DNA of 64,000 nucleotides, taken from contig NC_087067.1 of NCBI RefSeq assembly GCF_963678635.1, forward strand, positions 16,003,639-16,067,638, in the 5' to 3' direction. The position numbers and the translations under genes are program-made. Under the pieces are notes generated by a model, which saw nothing but the letters and a program-made list of their open reading frames with translations, searched no databases and was not told where the DNA came from. The stretch is from Symsagittifera roscoffensis (taxonomy: Eukaryota > Xenacoelomorpha > Acoela > Convolutidae). The first letter of the stretch is position 1; each line of letters begins with the position of its first letter. Positions 11,881-24,003 of the stretch are shown one piece after another.

Positions 11881-11904
11881 TTTTGCACCTTTGTGCTTCA
11901 TCAG
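11881..11904 (-). ncRNA. Decayed hammerhead-ribozyme-like core downstream of PLE2
   Basis: On the minus strand CTGATGA (11,904-11,898) is followed by A, a perfect 4-bp stem GCAC with loop AAAG and GTGC (11,896-11,885), then AAAAC in place of the canonical GAAAC. The layout is that of the hammerhead core with stem II. The missing G makes cleavage doubtful. The position, just past the endonuclease of a Penelope-like element, is where the family is known to keep such ribozymes. Stems I and III are not convincing by eye. Confidence 0.5.
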
Positions 11905-12239
11905 GTTTGAAAGTTAAGTTTTTACAGAATAATCATCAATCAAAAAAACATCCTAAGTCATTTGGCTATACAAAATAATGACTATTGACAAAACTAACGT
12001 TTGCGAATTTGATATGAGCGCCAAAATTACATCATGATTATAACATATTACTTAAGATTGAGAGACATTCTCTTATTTTTTTTTTGGTTTCATTGAACTT
12101 TTTTTTTATTTGCCTCGTTTTCTGATTTTGGAACTTATCTTTTTTTTGTGTCAAACTGTATTTATTTATTTTGTTTTAGCCAAAATTTCGAATTCGGAAC
12201 TATAGTTCAAGGGCCAATTCTTTGCTCCGAAACTGATCG

Positions 12240-12560
12240 CGATTGTTTATTCTCGGTCTCTCCTTCTAGATGGAAAGTGCTTCTAATGTCAGTTGTTTGA
12301 CGGTTATTTTTAAAACCTCCCATGACATTCCTGCGTATATGCCATCTTACCCTCATTTCTACATTGCCTTGGTTCCTATCGTTTAACAGGAGGTACTAAG
12401 TCTTCTTCCCGGTCTTTCTCAATTTTGGTGGTTAGATGTCGAACCGTTTGGCCAACATAGCTGGAATAACATCCACAACCTAAAGTCTTGGAAACCTCTT
12501 TCGACTTCAGTTCACTCAAAAAATGCGACTTCAAGGACGGTAGGCAGAATTTCGGCTTCC
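12240..12560 (-). pseudogene. PLE2 GIY-YIG endonuclease remnant
   Basis: The minus-strand reading contains a cysteine pair (LGCGCYSS) followed at once by YVGQTVRHLTT. This matches the start of Penelope GIY-YIG endonucleases, where a CxC/zinc motif precedes the YVG motif and a catalytic arginine follows. The corresponding part of the PLE1 repeats reads TYFGPTVRHLTTR. The downstream half (to about 12,240) is weakly preserved and its frame is not continuous. Confidence 0.65.
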
Positions 12561-13179
12561 TGGTGTTGAAAACAATTGCTGCCTTGATTATCTACCGCAC
12601 CTGATTTGCAAATATGAGACTTTCATTGCCTCGGTAATGCAACTCTATCATGGGCGGTGTTTCAGTTTAGTCAATTCATTTTTGATGCAGTCTTGGCCTA
12701 GGCTCTTGTTGAATTTTCCTTTGATGATTCTATAAACGAACCACCAGGCAATCTTATCAATTCAAGATTATGGGTGTTGATTGTAAACCCATTGCTTTTT
12801 TACCCAGGGCTCATCACATTTATTACAATTTAAGGTGCATCTAAAGATTAGATGAAATGAGCCTTCAATAGCGTTTTTCTAATAATAGCAAGGATCGCAA
12901 CTCGTAAAATTAAAAACTGGCCCTGTTTCAGTTGTTTTTTGATGACTTCCACAGAGTACGCTTTTATGTGAGTCCACAGAAACGTTACTATCAAAAAAGC
13001 CTAAATTGCCTTTCTCCTTAGCTTTTTCTAAAGTAAACTGCAGATTCGGATGTTGTTGACATGTAGCGTTTAACAAATCTTCTTAATCTCTTTTCATAGT
13101 TCTCATGATATCATCCATACATATCAGAAAAAAATTTCTTTCCCCCTGAGGGTTGGTTTCTGTCTTTCAGTCCACGGCA

Positions 13180-13453
13180 TGATAAGCAAATAAGCAAAAC
13201 CAAACAGAATAAGCTAAATTCCTAAAATTTTTTCTTGAAGTTCACTACTTTTTTGATGTAGCCAGTGTAGACGATTTTTACATTCGAAACTTTTCTGTCT
13301 ATTGGGAATTTTTTTCCTACATTCTGGACAACTGCCATTTTGATTTTCCATGGTCTTGCAAACTTTTGGATTCTGTTTCCTCAAAGCGGGTTCGAACTCT
13401 TTAATCCACAAACTTGCCCATATGAATGCAAGGGATGCTCCCATAGCCATGCC
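13180..13453 (-). pseudogene. PLE2 RT motif B with inserted zinc-finger segment
   Basis: An uninterrupted minus-strand stretch starts with MAMGASLAFIWASLWIKEFE (motif B and the helix after it, ending at about residue 25). It then has a linker and CPECRKKI at residues 41-48, FECKNRLHWLHQK at 55-67, and ends at 13,214. VWFC follows in the next frame at about 13,204-13,193. Motif C (CMDDI) appears only at about 13,120, some 110 residues after motif B, whereas Penelope RTs normally need only a few dozen residues here. The insertion is shared with PLE1. Confidence 0.65.
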
Positions 13454-13949
13454 ATCCTTCTGTGTATATCACTACGTTTAGCAATCTCTTCATAGTATTA
13501 CGTGCAATGTCTGGAGATTTCTCTCGCTCATAAAGTCTTTGTGAGCGCTGTGTCGATTGCCTCCTTGAATGGAATATAAGTGTACTGACTTTTATCATCT
13601 AATGACACCATTTTCTCATCGGAGTTAGATTCAATTTTCTCAAAAAATTCTCGTACTTCCTAAGTGTATGTTGCTATGTTCAATCACACAATTGAATGCG
13701 AAAATTTTGCTAATGTTTTGTTCAAGTTGTCAAATGAATTTCAAATCTTTGTTAGTGTCTTTCTCAACTGTACGCACCACCGAATTGTCATGTTTGTTCA
13801 TTGTTTTAAATTGATTGACACAAAAGTTATAGCAGTTTGACATTGTGGTCTTTTTTCTTAATGCAAATGTTACTGCACAACGAGCGCTGTTTTCGAGTTT
13901 TTTTCTAGCTTTTTCCACCCCTCTGTTGGATGGTGTTGATTTACACTTC

Positions 13950-14980
13950 TAAAAATAATGAAAAATATTCAATTTTATAGACAGAAGAAAAAGTTTAGAA
14001 AAAAAATCAACCGATGTATTTTGAACCAGGGTTGCATACAAGAATTATTAAGATAAGTTTAGCCATGAATGACAAAAGGCGAGAACGCCTAGTAGCACTA
14101 GTGTTTGAAGATAATAGAATTCATCGATTAGTAGATAAGAGTATGCAGAAGGTAGCTATTTAATCAAACTAGGGTTAATCAACGTTTTCCATTCGATTTC
14201 CTGACTGGAGTCACAAATGAAGTTGTGATTTAGTGCAAAAATGGAAGAGTTTTCTTTTGATATAAAAAGTTCCACACTACCTTGCACATTCTTATTCATT
14301 ATAAAACTACTTTTTTTGATTTTATTTATTGTTGGTATAGAAGACAGTATAGTAATGATACATCGTTGATTGTAAAATTGTTTTTTTTGCATTGTTCATG
14401 GATACTCTAGAAAATAGTGTAGCCGTTAGCTATAGTAAAATATTTTCATACAATATAGTATAACTGTTGATTTTTTTACGACTGAGGTTGAATGCAACGC
14501 TTTTACTAACTGTTATCCGACTAAGAAACTAAATTATTACACAGTTTTCTACCGGAATTTTTTTGGAAGGAGAATGAGAACTTGCTGTTTTTTAGCATCA
14601 TAGTCTTCAAAAAACGGAGAATGAAGTCCTTTCTATACATGGAAGAGAAAGTAAAAAGAAAAAAAAGAAGATTGAACCGTTGCATTTTGAACCGTAGTTA
14701 CATACAAGAATCGGTTCGATAACCATTGCCATGAATGACAAAAATTGAGATCGTCTAATTGCACAAATGTTTGAAGATAAAGAAAATCATGTAGTAGTTT
14801 TGTACATTGACTTATTGCAAAAGACTTTACATGATTTTGTTTATTTTTACGACTTAACTTTATTGTCGTTGTTTGATGTAAGAATGGTTCTCACTGACTG
14901 AAATTTTTGAAAGAGAGCTTTAAGTCCCATATCTTTCTCTGTAAATGTCAAGTTATGAAACTTGAAGGAATTAATCTAGT
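13950..14980 (-). repeat. Array unit A, truncated
   Basis: This holds the block from GAACCAGGGTTGCATACAAG (about 14,020) to AATTAATCTAGT (14,980). It lacks the region that in full units carries the FSTISDEDDF coding remnant. It abuts the 5' end of PLE2. Confidence 0.8.
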
Positions 14981-17900
14981 GACCGGAAGAAAATTAAAAT
15001 AGAGTTTATTCAATTGTCCATGCGTTGGATCGAACTTTGACAACGTTGTTTTTTCATTTTGGTTTGAAGCCACAAAATAAAGCATTCGTTCTCCTATCTA
15101 CAGAAATTTTCAACAATATTGGGTTCCTCAGATTTAAATCGTGAGAATCACCTTTTGTTTAAAAAAGACTGGGCTGGCTGAAACCACTGAAACGCTCGTG
15201 CTTACAACTACACTGTCGCCAATTAGATTACTAACCTGCTTCTTCGTTTCTAGGTCGTTTTCGATTTCGTCATAAAAATTACTAGTGTTGTGGACGGAGT
15301 AGTCGCTTCACTAATTCTCTCCTCTGACCATTCCTTTCTTACACCAGAGAAAAAAATTTCTTCCTCTTCGGTCAGTGGTTCCGATGGGAGATCTAAACAA
15401 CTTTGGTTTCGTACGTTTTCTTTTACACTATTTACCCCCAGGTTTCTTTATTTGGGCTTTCACAACCTTCAAAAATAGTCCCTGTTTTTATAAACGTTGC
15501 ATGTAACCCCCTTTGCTTGAAAAATTTTTAGGTGACCGTTGATAAAGGCATCATCACTCCTCATACAGAATTGGACTTTTTAGGTTCAGTCTTGGTTCTC
15601 TTTTTACAGAAAAATGTTTTGTACAGTTTCCCATTGCTGTTTAATTGGGGCATGTTACTAAGATTGAAAAAACCCCACTTGTCTATGATTGCCTGATTCA
15701 AAGCTTTCATTGGATATGGTGTTTCTGATAACAGTATGCGATGGAGGTTGCAATTTTTCATGTTGAAATTGAAAACGTGGCGTACCATTCAAATCTTGTC
15801 CAGTTTCCCTATGACACTTGATTTCGCCAAGTCTGAAGTTGATCCCTCGAGCTGCTCATAAGATTCCCGATCTTTTTGCTTGCGGTTTTTTTAAATATAA
15901 CCTTCGAAGGCAGTCATGCCCAGTGTTTTTCTACGAAAATCTTTTTTTTATGCTTTCAACTCCATGGCCGAGGAACCTATAGATTCAATTTTTTATCTGC
16001 CCCATATCTTTTCCTAGCTTCGAACTTTCGTTTCTACAAAACATTTTTTTTCCTGCGATTTCATAAACTCGCATTAAATTTTTCTTCTGGCCTCTCAAGT
16101 TTTCTTCTCTTTTTTTCTGTTTCCGTCATCAATCTGTTTCCACAAAGGTCATACATATCAAAAAATAATGAAATGTATTTTGAACCAGAGTTGCATACAA
16201 GTATTGCTTAGATAGTTGTAGCCAAGAATGACAAAAGTCGAGAACGCCTAGTAGCACTAGTGTTTGAAGATAAGGGAATTCATCGATTAGTAGATAAGAG
16301 TAAACAGAAGGTAGCTATTTAACCACACTAGGGTTAATCAATGTTTTCTAGCCGATTTCCTGACTGGAGTCACATATGAAGTTTTGATTTAGTGCAAAAA
16401 TGATAAAGTTTTGTTTTGATATAAAAACTTCCAGATTATCTTGCACATTCTTATTCATTAAAAAAATTTTTTTGATTTAATTTAGTGATGTTATAGAATA
16501 AAGTATAGTAATGACATATCGTTGATTGTAAAATTGTTTTTTTTTGTATTGTTCTAGGATACTCTAGAAAATAGTGTAGCCGTTAGCTATAGTAAAATAT
16601 TTTCATACAATATAGTATAACTTGTGATTTTTTTACGACTGAGGTTGAATGCAACGCTTTTACTAATTGTTATCCGACTAAGAAACTAAATTGTTACACA
16701 ATTTTCCACCGGAATTTTTTTTGGAAGGAGAATGAGAAGTTGCTGTTTTTGTAGCATCAGAGTCTTCAAAAAAACGTAGAGTAAAGTCCTTTCCATACAT
16801 GGCAGATAAAATTAAAAAAAAGATTGAACCGTTGCATTTTGAACCGTAGTAACATCCCAGAATCGGTTAGATAATCGTTTCTATGAATGACAAAAGTCGA
16901 GATCTTCTAGTTGCACAAGTGTTTGAAAATAAACAAAATCATGTAGTAGTAGATAAGACTATACAGAAGGTAGCTCTTGAATCACCTGAGGATTAGATTA
17001 TTCAATGTTTCCTGTTCAAATTGCTGACTGGAGTCACTTAAGAAGTTTTCGACTGGAGTTACTTAATGGCTTGATTTAGAGTGAAATCAGACAGGATTTA
17101 TATGGAGAGGAAAAGGACCATGTTAGCTTTTTCTGTAAAGGTGTGGCCACCATGTATTTTTTGCCGGCCCCTTCATTTCAAATGATCTCGGATGAATTTC
17201 ATGAAGTAAGATAGTGTGATCAAGGGATCAAGAGCGGCAGGGACCACAAGCTTGTTGTCGTTAATCAGTAGTCCATCTTTGATGATTCAGTCACGTTGAT
17301 AGGTTTTGATGCATGCTCCGTGTTTCTCCAATTGTTGTCCGTTTCTATCATATTCGACTTTTTCCAGGGCAAGGTCGTCATCCGTGATTATTTTTAATTA
17401 ATTTTTTCGAAAAACTATCAATTCATGGAATTGTAAAGGAAGGTTACTTCAGGTCTCTTTTATAATTGTTTAAAAAATTTTGACATAATTGGGATTTTTT
17501 TCATCCCGGGAAAATTATTTTAAGGACCTATTTTTTAGTGCTGATAGTTTTTCTGAATTAGAACTTGATTGAACGGGTAGATGAACACTTTCATCGATTT
17601 GACACACCAATTGATATGTTCAATGTAACAAAGAATGAACGCAATTCAGATAGTTTTTGAGTTTTGGTTATTTTGTATCGAATCGCAATTTCCGACCTAT
17701 GGTTTTACAATTTTATCACAATATTTAATTATCAAAGTTCCGCAAATTTTCGAAAAAACCCGCATATACCCATTTGACCGCAAAAATCTATTTTTCGATG
17801 AATTTCACGATTTTGATAACAATGTAATTATGTAGCTCATGCGATCCTTTGAATATAACTAAAAAGTCGTCTTTGTAGGAAATGGTAGAAAAAATAACTT

Positions 17901-18435
17901 TTGCACGTGAATCCATGGCCCGTTGGAGTTTGCAATGCTCTTTATGATTTTTGTTTGACAACTGTGGAGCAATTTTATTGATAATTTGTTATAATGTCAA
18001 TTGATATATTTTTCAAAAGCTTGATTGTTTTGATTCTTAGGCTAATTTTCTGGAATTGTCTTTTTTATAAATACAAAAACGCTCTGAAACAATCTTCCTG
18101 TTTTGGTCTTATTTGAGTATGAGCCCGTCTTGTTCAATTCCTTTCAATTCTGTTTTTACGCAATCGAAAAATTGTATAGACTTTCATCTACCTTTGGTTT
18201 GGATCGGCCAAAGCGGTTTAGGGAAATTAGCTGTTTTTCTGTCCACCGAGATTTTTCCGATTCTGGTGAATACTTTTTTAAAACCTCGATAAAACTATCA
18301 ACTTGCCCTTGTTTGTACATTTGACTAACATGGTTCTGGATGTGTCACGTTATTAACCGGTGGGAAGCATTGTCTCTGCACAATATCGATTCTCCACTTC
18401 GGTAATTTTGTAATTTTGATAGAATGTTTCTTTGT
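14981..18435 (-). repeat. Array unit B, full length (3455 bp)
   Basis: A complete unit, running from the GACCGGAAG landmark through the remnants of the MAETE, VPRPWS and NATPRF segments (about 16,130-15,560 on the minus strand), the GAACCAGAGTTGCATAC landmark (about 16,183) and the AAGAATGAACGCAATTCAG landmark (about 17,628). It includes the alternative middle segment (about 16,950-17,400) that is shared only with unit E. Confidence 0.8.
17150..17400 (-). other. Coding remnant in unit B, resembling an integrase zinc-binding segment
   Basis: The minus strand reads DDDLALEKVEYDRNGQQLEKHG, then IIKDGLLINDNKLVVPAALDP, then a histidine-containing stretch before KGPAKNTWWPHLYRK in a neighbouring frame. 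The pattern (a GLL-VVP segment, then His-x-x-His, then a WPHL-type tryptophan) recalls the HHCC region before the catalytic core of LTR-type integrases. I see no cysteine pair and no DDE core, so this is a weak resemblance. It recurs at about 26,110-26,370. Confidence 0.3.
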
Positions 18436-21400
18436 GACCGGAAGAAAATTAAAATAGAGTTTATTCAATCGTCCATCCGTTGGATCGAACTTTGACAACG
18501 GTTTTTTCATTTTGGTTTGAAGCCACAAAATAAACTCGTTCTCCTATCTACAGAAATTTTCATCAATACTGGGTTCCTCAGATTTAAATCGTGAGAATCA
18601 TCTCTTGTTAAAAAAAAGACTGGGCTGGCTGAAACCACTGAAACGCTCGTGCTTACAACTACACTGTCGCCAATTAGATTACCAACCTGCCTCTTCGTTT
18701 CTAGGTCGTTTTCGATTTCGTCGTAAAAATTACTAGTGTTAAGGATGGAATTGTCGCGTCACTAATTCTCTCCTCTGACCATACCTTTATTACACCAGAG
18801 AAAGATTTTCTTCCTCTTCGGTCAGTGGTTCCGATGGGAGATCTGGACAACTTTGACTTTGTACGTTTTTTTCACACTATTTACCAGGTTTCTTTATTTG
18901 CGCTTTCACAACTTCAAAAATGTTCCCTGTATTTATAAACGTTGCATGTAACCCCCTTCTTTTGAAAAATTTTAAGCTGACCGTTGATAAAGGCATCATC
19001 ACAAGAATTGGACTTTTTTAGGTTTAGACTTGGTTCTCTTCTTACAGAAAAATGTTTTGTACAGTTTCCTATTGCTGTTTGATTGGGGCATGTTACTAAG
19101 GTTGAAAAACCCCATGGGTCTATGATTGCCTGATTCAAAGCGTTCGTTGGATAAGGTGTTTCTGATAACAGTATGCGATGGAGGTTGCAATTTTTTATGT
19201 TGAAAATGAAAATGTGGCGTAGCATTCAAATCTTGTCCACTTTTCCTTGAACACTTGATTTCGCCAAGTCTGAAGTTGATCCCTAGAGATGCTCATAAGA
19301 TTCCCAATCTTTTGGCTTGCAGCTTTTTTAAATATATCCTTCGAAGGTAGGGACGCCCAGTGTTTTTCTACGAAAATCTCTTTTTTTTGCTTTCTACTCC
19401 ATGGCCGAGGGACGTATAGATTCAACTTTTTTGTCTGCCCCATATCTTCTCATAGCTTCGAACTTTTGTTTATCCAAAGCAATTTTTTTTCTGCGATTTC
19501 ATAAATTCGCATAAAATTTCTACTTCTGGCCTCTCAAGTTTTCTTTTCCAGTTCGATTATGAAATCTCGAGGTCCTTCTAAACTTGGAATTTCTGTTTCC
19601 GCCATCAATTTTTTTTCCACAAAGGTCATACACATCAAAAAAAATGAAAAATGTTCAATTTAGAAAAAAAAATCAATCGATGTATTTTGAACCAGAGTTG
19701 CATACAAGTATTGTTTAGATAGTTGTAGCCATGAATGACAAAAGGCGAGAACGCCTAGTAGCACTAGTGTTTGAAGATAATAGAATTCATCGATTAGTAG
19801 ATAAGAGTATGCAGAAGGTAGCTATTTAATCAAACTAGGGTTAATCAATGTTTTCCATTCGATTTCCTGACTGGAGTCACAAATGAAGTTGTAATTTAGT
19901 GCAAAAATGGAAGAGTTTTCTTTTGATATAAAACGTTCCACACTACCTTGCACATTCTTTTTCATTATAAAACTACTTTTTTTGATTTTATTTAGTGTTG
20001 TTATAGAATACAGTATAGTAATGATACATCGTTGATTGTAAAATTCTTTTTTTTTTTGCATTTTTCAAGGATACTCTAGAAAATAGTGTAGCCGTTAGCT
20101 ATAGTAAAATATTTTCATACAATATAGTATAACTGTTGATTTTTTTACGACTGAGGTTAAATGCAATGCTACTACTAACTGTTATCCGACTAAAAAACTA
20201 AATTATTACACAATTTTCTACCGGAAATTTTTTGGAAGGAGAATGAGAATTTGCTGTATTTTTAGCATCATAGTCTTCAAAAAACGGAGAATGAAGTCCT
20301 TTCCATACATGGAAGATAAAGTAAAAAGAAAAAAAAAGAAGATTGAACCGTTGCATTTTGAACCGTAGTTACATACAAGAATCGGTTCGATAATCATTGC
20401 CATGATTGACAAAAATCGAGATCGTCTAATTGCACAAATGTTTAAAGATAAAGAAAATCATGTAGTAGTTTTGTACATTGACTTATTGCAAAAGACTTTA
20501 CATGATTTTGTTTATATTTACGACTTAACTTTATTGTCCTTGTTTGATGTAAAAATGGTTTTCCCTGACTGAAATTTTTGAAAGAGAGCTTTAAGTCCCA
20601 TATCTTTCTCTGTAAATGTCAAGTTATGAAATTTGAAGGAATTAATCTAGTAACACATCTGGTCAGTCTAATGTGCAGGGTTTTATTTCCAAAATCAGCC
20701 TGTAGTGTCAGGTGTAAGACTCGAGAATCGGTTACAATCTCAAATTATGACCGGTAATTTTAACTCTTAAAATAAATCGTTGCCTATACAACCCATTAAA
20801 ACTCCATTGTTTTTGGTAGAAAATATCATTTTTTCATTTAACTGTTTATTGAAGCGAACGCTCTCGTTATCAACAAATGTAGCCCCCAATCCAATATGTG
20901 ATGTGTCTGTTTTCAGTCTTGATTTTATTTTGTTTTCAGATTGATTGTTTTCTGTAGCATTTAACTTTTGATTTTTTAGCTCTTCAAATGCTCTCGTGTG
21001 TGAGTCATTTCAATCGTAAAGAGATTTTGTGTTCAGTTACTGACAGAGTGGTGTGCAGAAGGTTTGGAATTGTAGTTTTATTTTCATGTAGTAGATTAAT
21101 CTAATAAAAAAATGAACGCAATTCAGATATTTTTTGAATTTTGGTTAATTTGTATCGAATCGCAATTTTCCGATGGTTTTACGAATTTATCACAATATTT
21201 AATTATCAACGTTCTGCAAATTTTAGAAAAAATCCGCATATACCCCAGTTGACCGCAAAAATCTATTTTTCGATGAATTTCACGATTTTGATAACAATGT
21301 AATTATGTAGCTCATGCGATCCTTTGAATATAACTAAAAAGTCGTCTTCGTCGGAAATGGTAGAAAAAATATCTTTTGCAAGTGAATCCATGGCCCATTG

Positions 21401-21908
21401 GAGTTTGCAATGCTCTTTATGATTTTTGTTTGACGACTGTGGCGCCACTTTATTGATTAATTTGTTATAATGGCAATTGATATATTTTTTAAAAGCCTGA
21501 TCGTTTCGATTCTTAACCTATTTTTCTGGAATTTTCATTTTTTTAAGCACAAAAACGCTCTGAAATAATCTTCCTGTTTTGGACTTATTTGAGTATGAAG
21601 CCATCTTGTTCAATTCCTTGTAATTCTGTTTTTACGCAATCGAAAAATCGTAAAGGCTTTCATCTACCTTCGGTTTGGTTTAGCCTAAGCGGTGTAGGGT
21701 GAGCAGTTTTTCTGTCCACCGAAGTTTTTCCGATTCTGGTGAATACTTTTTTAAAACCTCGGTAAAACTATCAACTTGCCCTTGTTTGTACATTTGACTA
21801 ACATGGTTCTGGATGTGTCACGTTATTGACTGGTGGGAAGCATTGTCTCTGCACAATATCAATTCCCCACTTCGGTAATTTTGTAATTTTGATAGAATGT
21901 TTCTTTGT
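18436..21908 (-). repeat. Array unit C, full length (3473 bp)
   Basis: A complete unit with the other version of the middle segment (starting TTTTGTACATTGACTTATTG at about 20,470), which it shares with unit A. It has the best-preserved DIFSTISDEDDFLVIFKG stretch (21,448-21,263 on the minus strand, 61 residues) and an 82-residue open piece of the VPRPWS segment (19,443-19,195). Confidence 0.8.
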
Positions 21909-24003
21909 GACCGGAAGAAAATTAAAATAGAGTTTATTCAATTGTCCATGCGTTGGATCGAACTTTGACAACGTTTTTTTTCATTCTGGTTTGAAGCCGC
22001 AAAATAAAGCACTCGTTCTCCTATCTACAGAAATTTTCACCAATATTGGGTTCCTCAGATTTAAATCGTGAGAATCACCTTTTGTTAAAAAAAGACTGGT
22101 CTGGCTGAAACCACTGAAACGCTCGTGCTTACAACTACACTGTCGCCAATTAGATTACCAACCTGCCTCTTCGTTTCTAGGTCGTTTTCGATTTCGTCGT
22201 AAAAATTACTAGTGTTAAGGATGGAATTGTCGCGTCACTAATTCTCTCCTCTGACCATACCTTTATTACACCAGAGAAAGATTTTCTTACTCTTCGGTCA
22301 GTGGTTCCGATGGGAGATCTGGACAACTCTGATTTTGTACGTTTTTGTTTCACACTATTTAGAGCCAGGTTTCTTTATTTGCGCTTTCACAACCTTCAAA
22401 AATGTTCCCTGTATTTATAAACGTTGCATGTAACCCCCTTTTTTTGAAAAATTTTTAGGTGACCGTTGATAAAGGCATCATCACTCCTAATACAAGAATT
22501 GAACTTTTTTAGGTTCAGACTTGGTTCTCTTCTTACAGAAAAATGTTTTGTACAGTTTCCCATTGCTGTTTGATTGGGGGCATGTTACTAAGGTTGAAAA
22601 AATTCCATTTGTCTATGATTGCCTGATTCAAAGCGTTCATTGGATTAAGTGTTTCTGATAACAGTATGCGATGGAGGTTGCAATTTTTTATGTTGAAATT
22701 GAAAACGTGGCGTAGCATTCAAATCTTGTCCAGTTTTCCTATGACACTTGATTTCGCGTCTGAAGTTGATCCCTAGAGTTACTCATAAGATTCCCAATCT
22801 TTTTGCTTGCAGCTTTTTCAAATATATCCTTCGAAGGTAGTGACGCCCAGTGTTTTTCTACGAAAATCTTTTTTTTTTGCTTTCGACTCCATGGCCGAGG
22901 GACGTATAGATTCAATTTTTTTGTCTGCCCCATATCTTCTCATAGCTTCGAACTTTTGTTTATCCAAAGCAGTTTTTTTTCTGCGATTTCATAAACTCGC
23001 ATAAAATTTCTACTTCTGGCCTCTCAAGTTTACTTTTCCAGTTCGATTTTGAAATCTCGAGGTCATTCTAAACTTGAAATTTCTGTTTCCGCCATCAATT
23101 TTTTTTCCATCCACAAAGGTCATACACATAAAAAAAATGAAAAATATTCAATTTAGAAAAAAAATCAACCGATGTATTTTAAACCAGAGTTGCATACAAG
23201 TATTGTTTAGATAGTTGTAGCCATGAATGACAAAAGTCGAGAACGCCTAGTAGCACTAGTGTTTGAAGATAATGGAATTCATCGATTAGTAGATTAGAAT
23301 ATACAGAAGGTAGCTATTTAATCACACTAGGGTTAATCAATGTTTTCTTTTCGATTTCCTGACTGGAGTCACATATGAAGTTTTGATTTAGTGCAAAATG
23401 ATAGAATTTTCTTTTGATATAACAAGTTCCACAGTATCCTGCTCATTCTTATTCAATAAAATTATTTTTTTTGGTTTAATTCGTGGGTGTTATAGAATAT
23501 AGTATAGTAATGATACATCGTTGATTGTAAAATTGTTTTTTTTTGTATTGTTCAAGGATACTCTAGAAATTAGTGTAGCCGTTAGCTATAGTAAAATATT
23601 TTCCTACAATATAGTTTAACTGTTGATTTGATACGACTGAGGTTGAATGCAACTCTTTTACTATTTGTTATCCGACTAAGAACTAAATTATTACACAATT
23701 TTCTACTGGAATTTTCTTTGAAAGGAGAATGAGAAAATGCTGCTTTTGTAGCATCATAGTCTTCAAAACAACGTAGAGTAAAGTCCTTTCCATACAAGGA
23801 AGATAAAGTAAAAAAAAAGGTTTTCCGATTCTGGTGAATACTTTTTTAAAACCTCGATAAAACTATCGACTTGCCCTTGTTTGTACATTTGACAAACATG
23901 GTTCTGGATGTGTCACGTTATTGACCGGTGGGAAGCATTGTCTCTGCACAATATCAATTCCCCACTTCGGTATTTTTGTAATTTTGATAGAATGTTTCTT
24001 TGT
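21909..24003 (-). repeat. Array unit D, internally deleted (2095 bp)
   Basis: Same order as units B and C up to the block near 23,815. The sequence then jumps directly to the TTTTCCGATTCTGGTGAATA block, removing about 1.4 kb including the FSTISDEDDF part. Confidence 0.8.

Larger units (their letters stand above)
11860..13945 (-). mobile_element. Penelope-like retroelement PLE2, decayed
   Basis: Read on the minus strand, this shows the same landmarks as PLE1 in the same order: the MEKARKKLENSARCAV start (13,918), GMAMGASLAFI as RT motif B (about 13,453-13,420), a CPEC...VWFC finger (about 13,330-13,190), CMDDI as motif C (about 13,120), a HPNLQFTLEKAKEKGNLGF segment (about 13,045-12,990), and YVGQTVRHLTT as the GIY-YIG signature (about 12,470-12,430). 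A hammerhead-like core follows at 11,904-11,881. The copy is clearly diverged from PLE1 and not a recent duplicate. Stops and frameshifts interrupt it. Its upstream side directly abuts the long tandem array that begins near 13,950. Confidence 0.8.
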
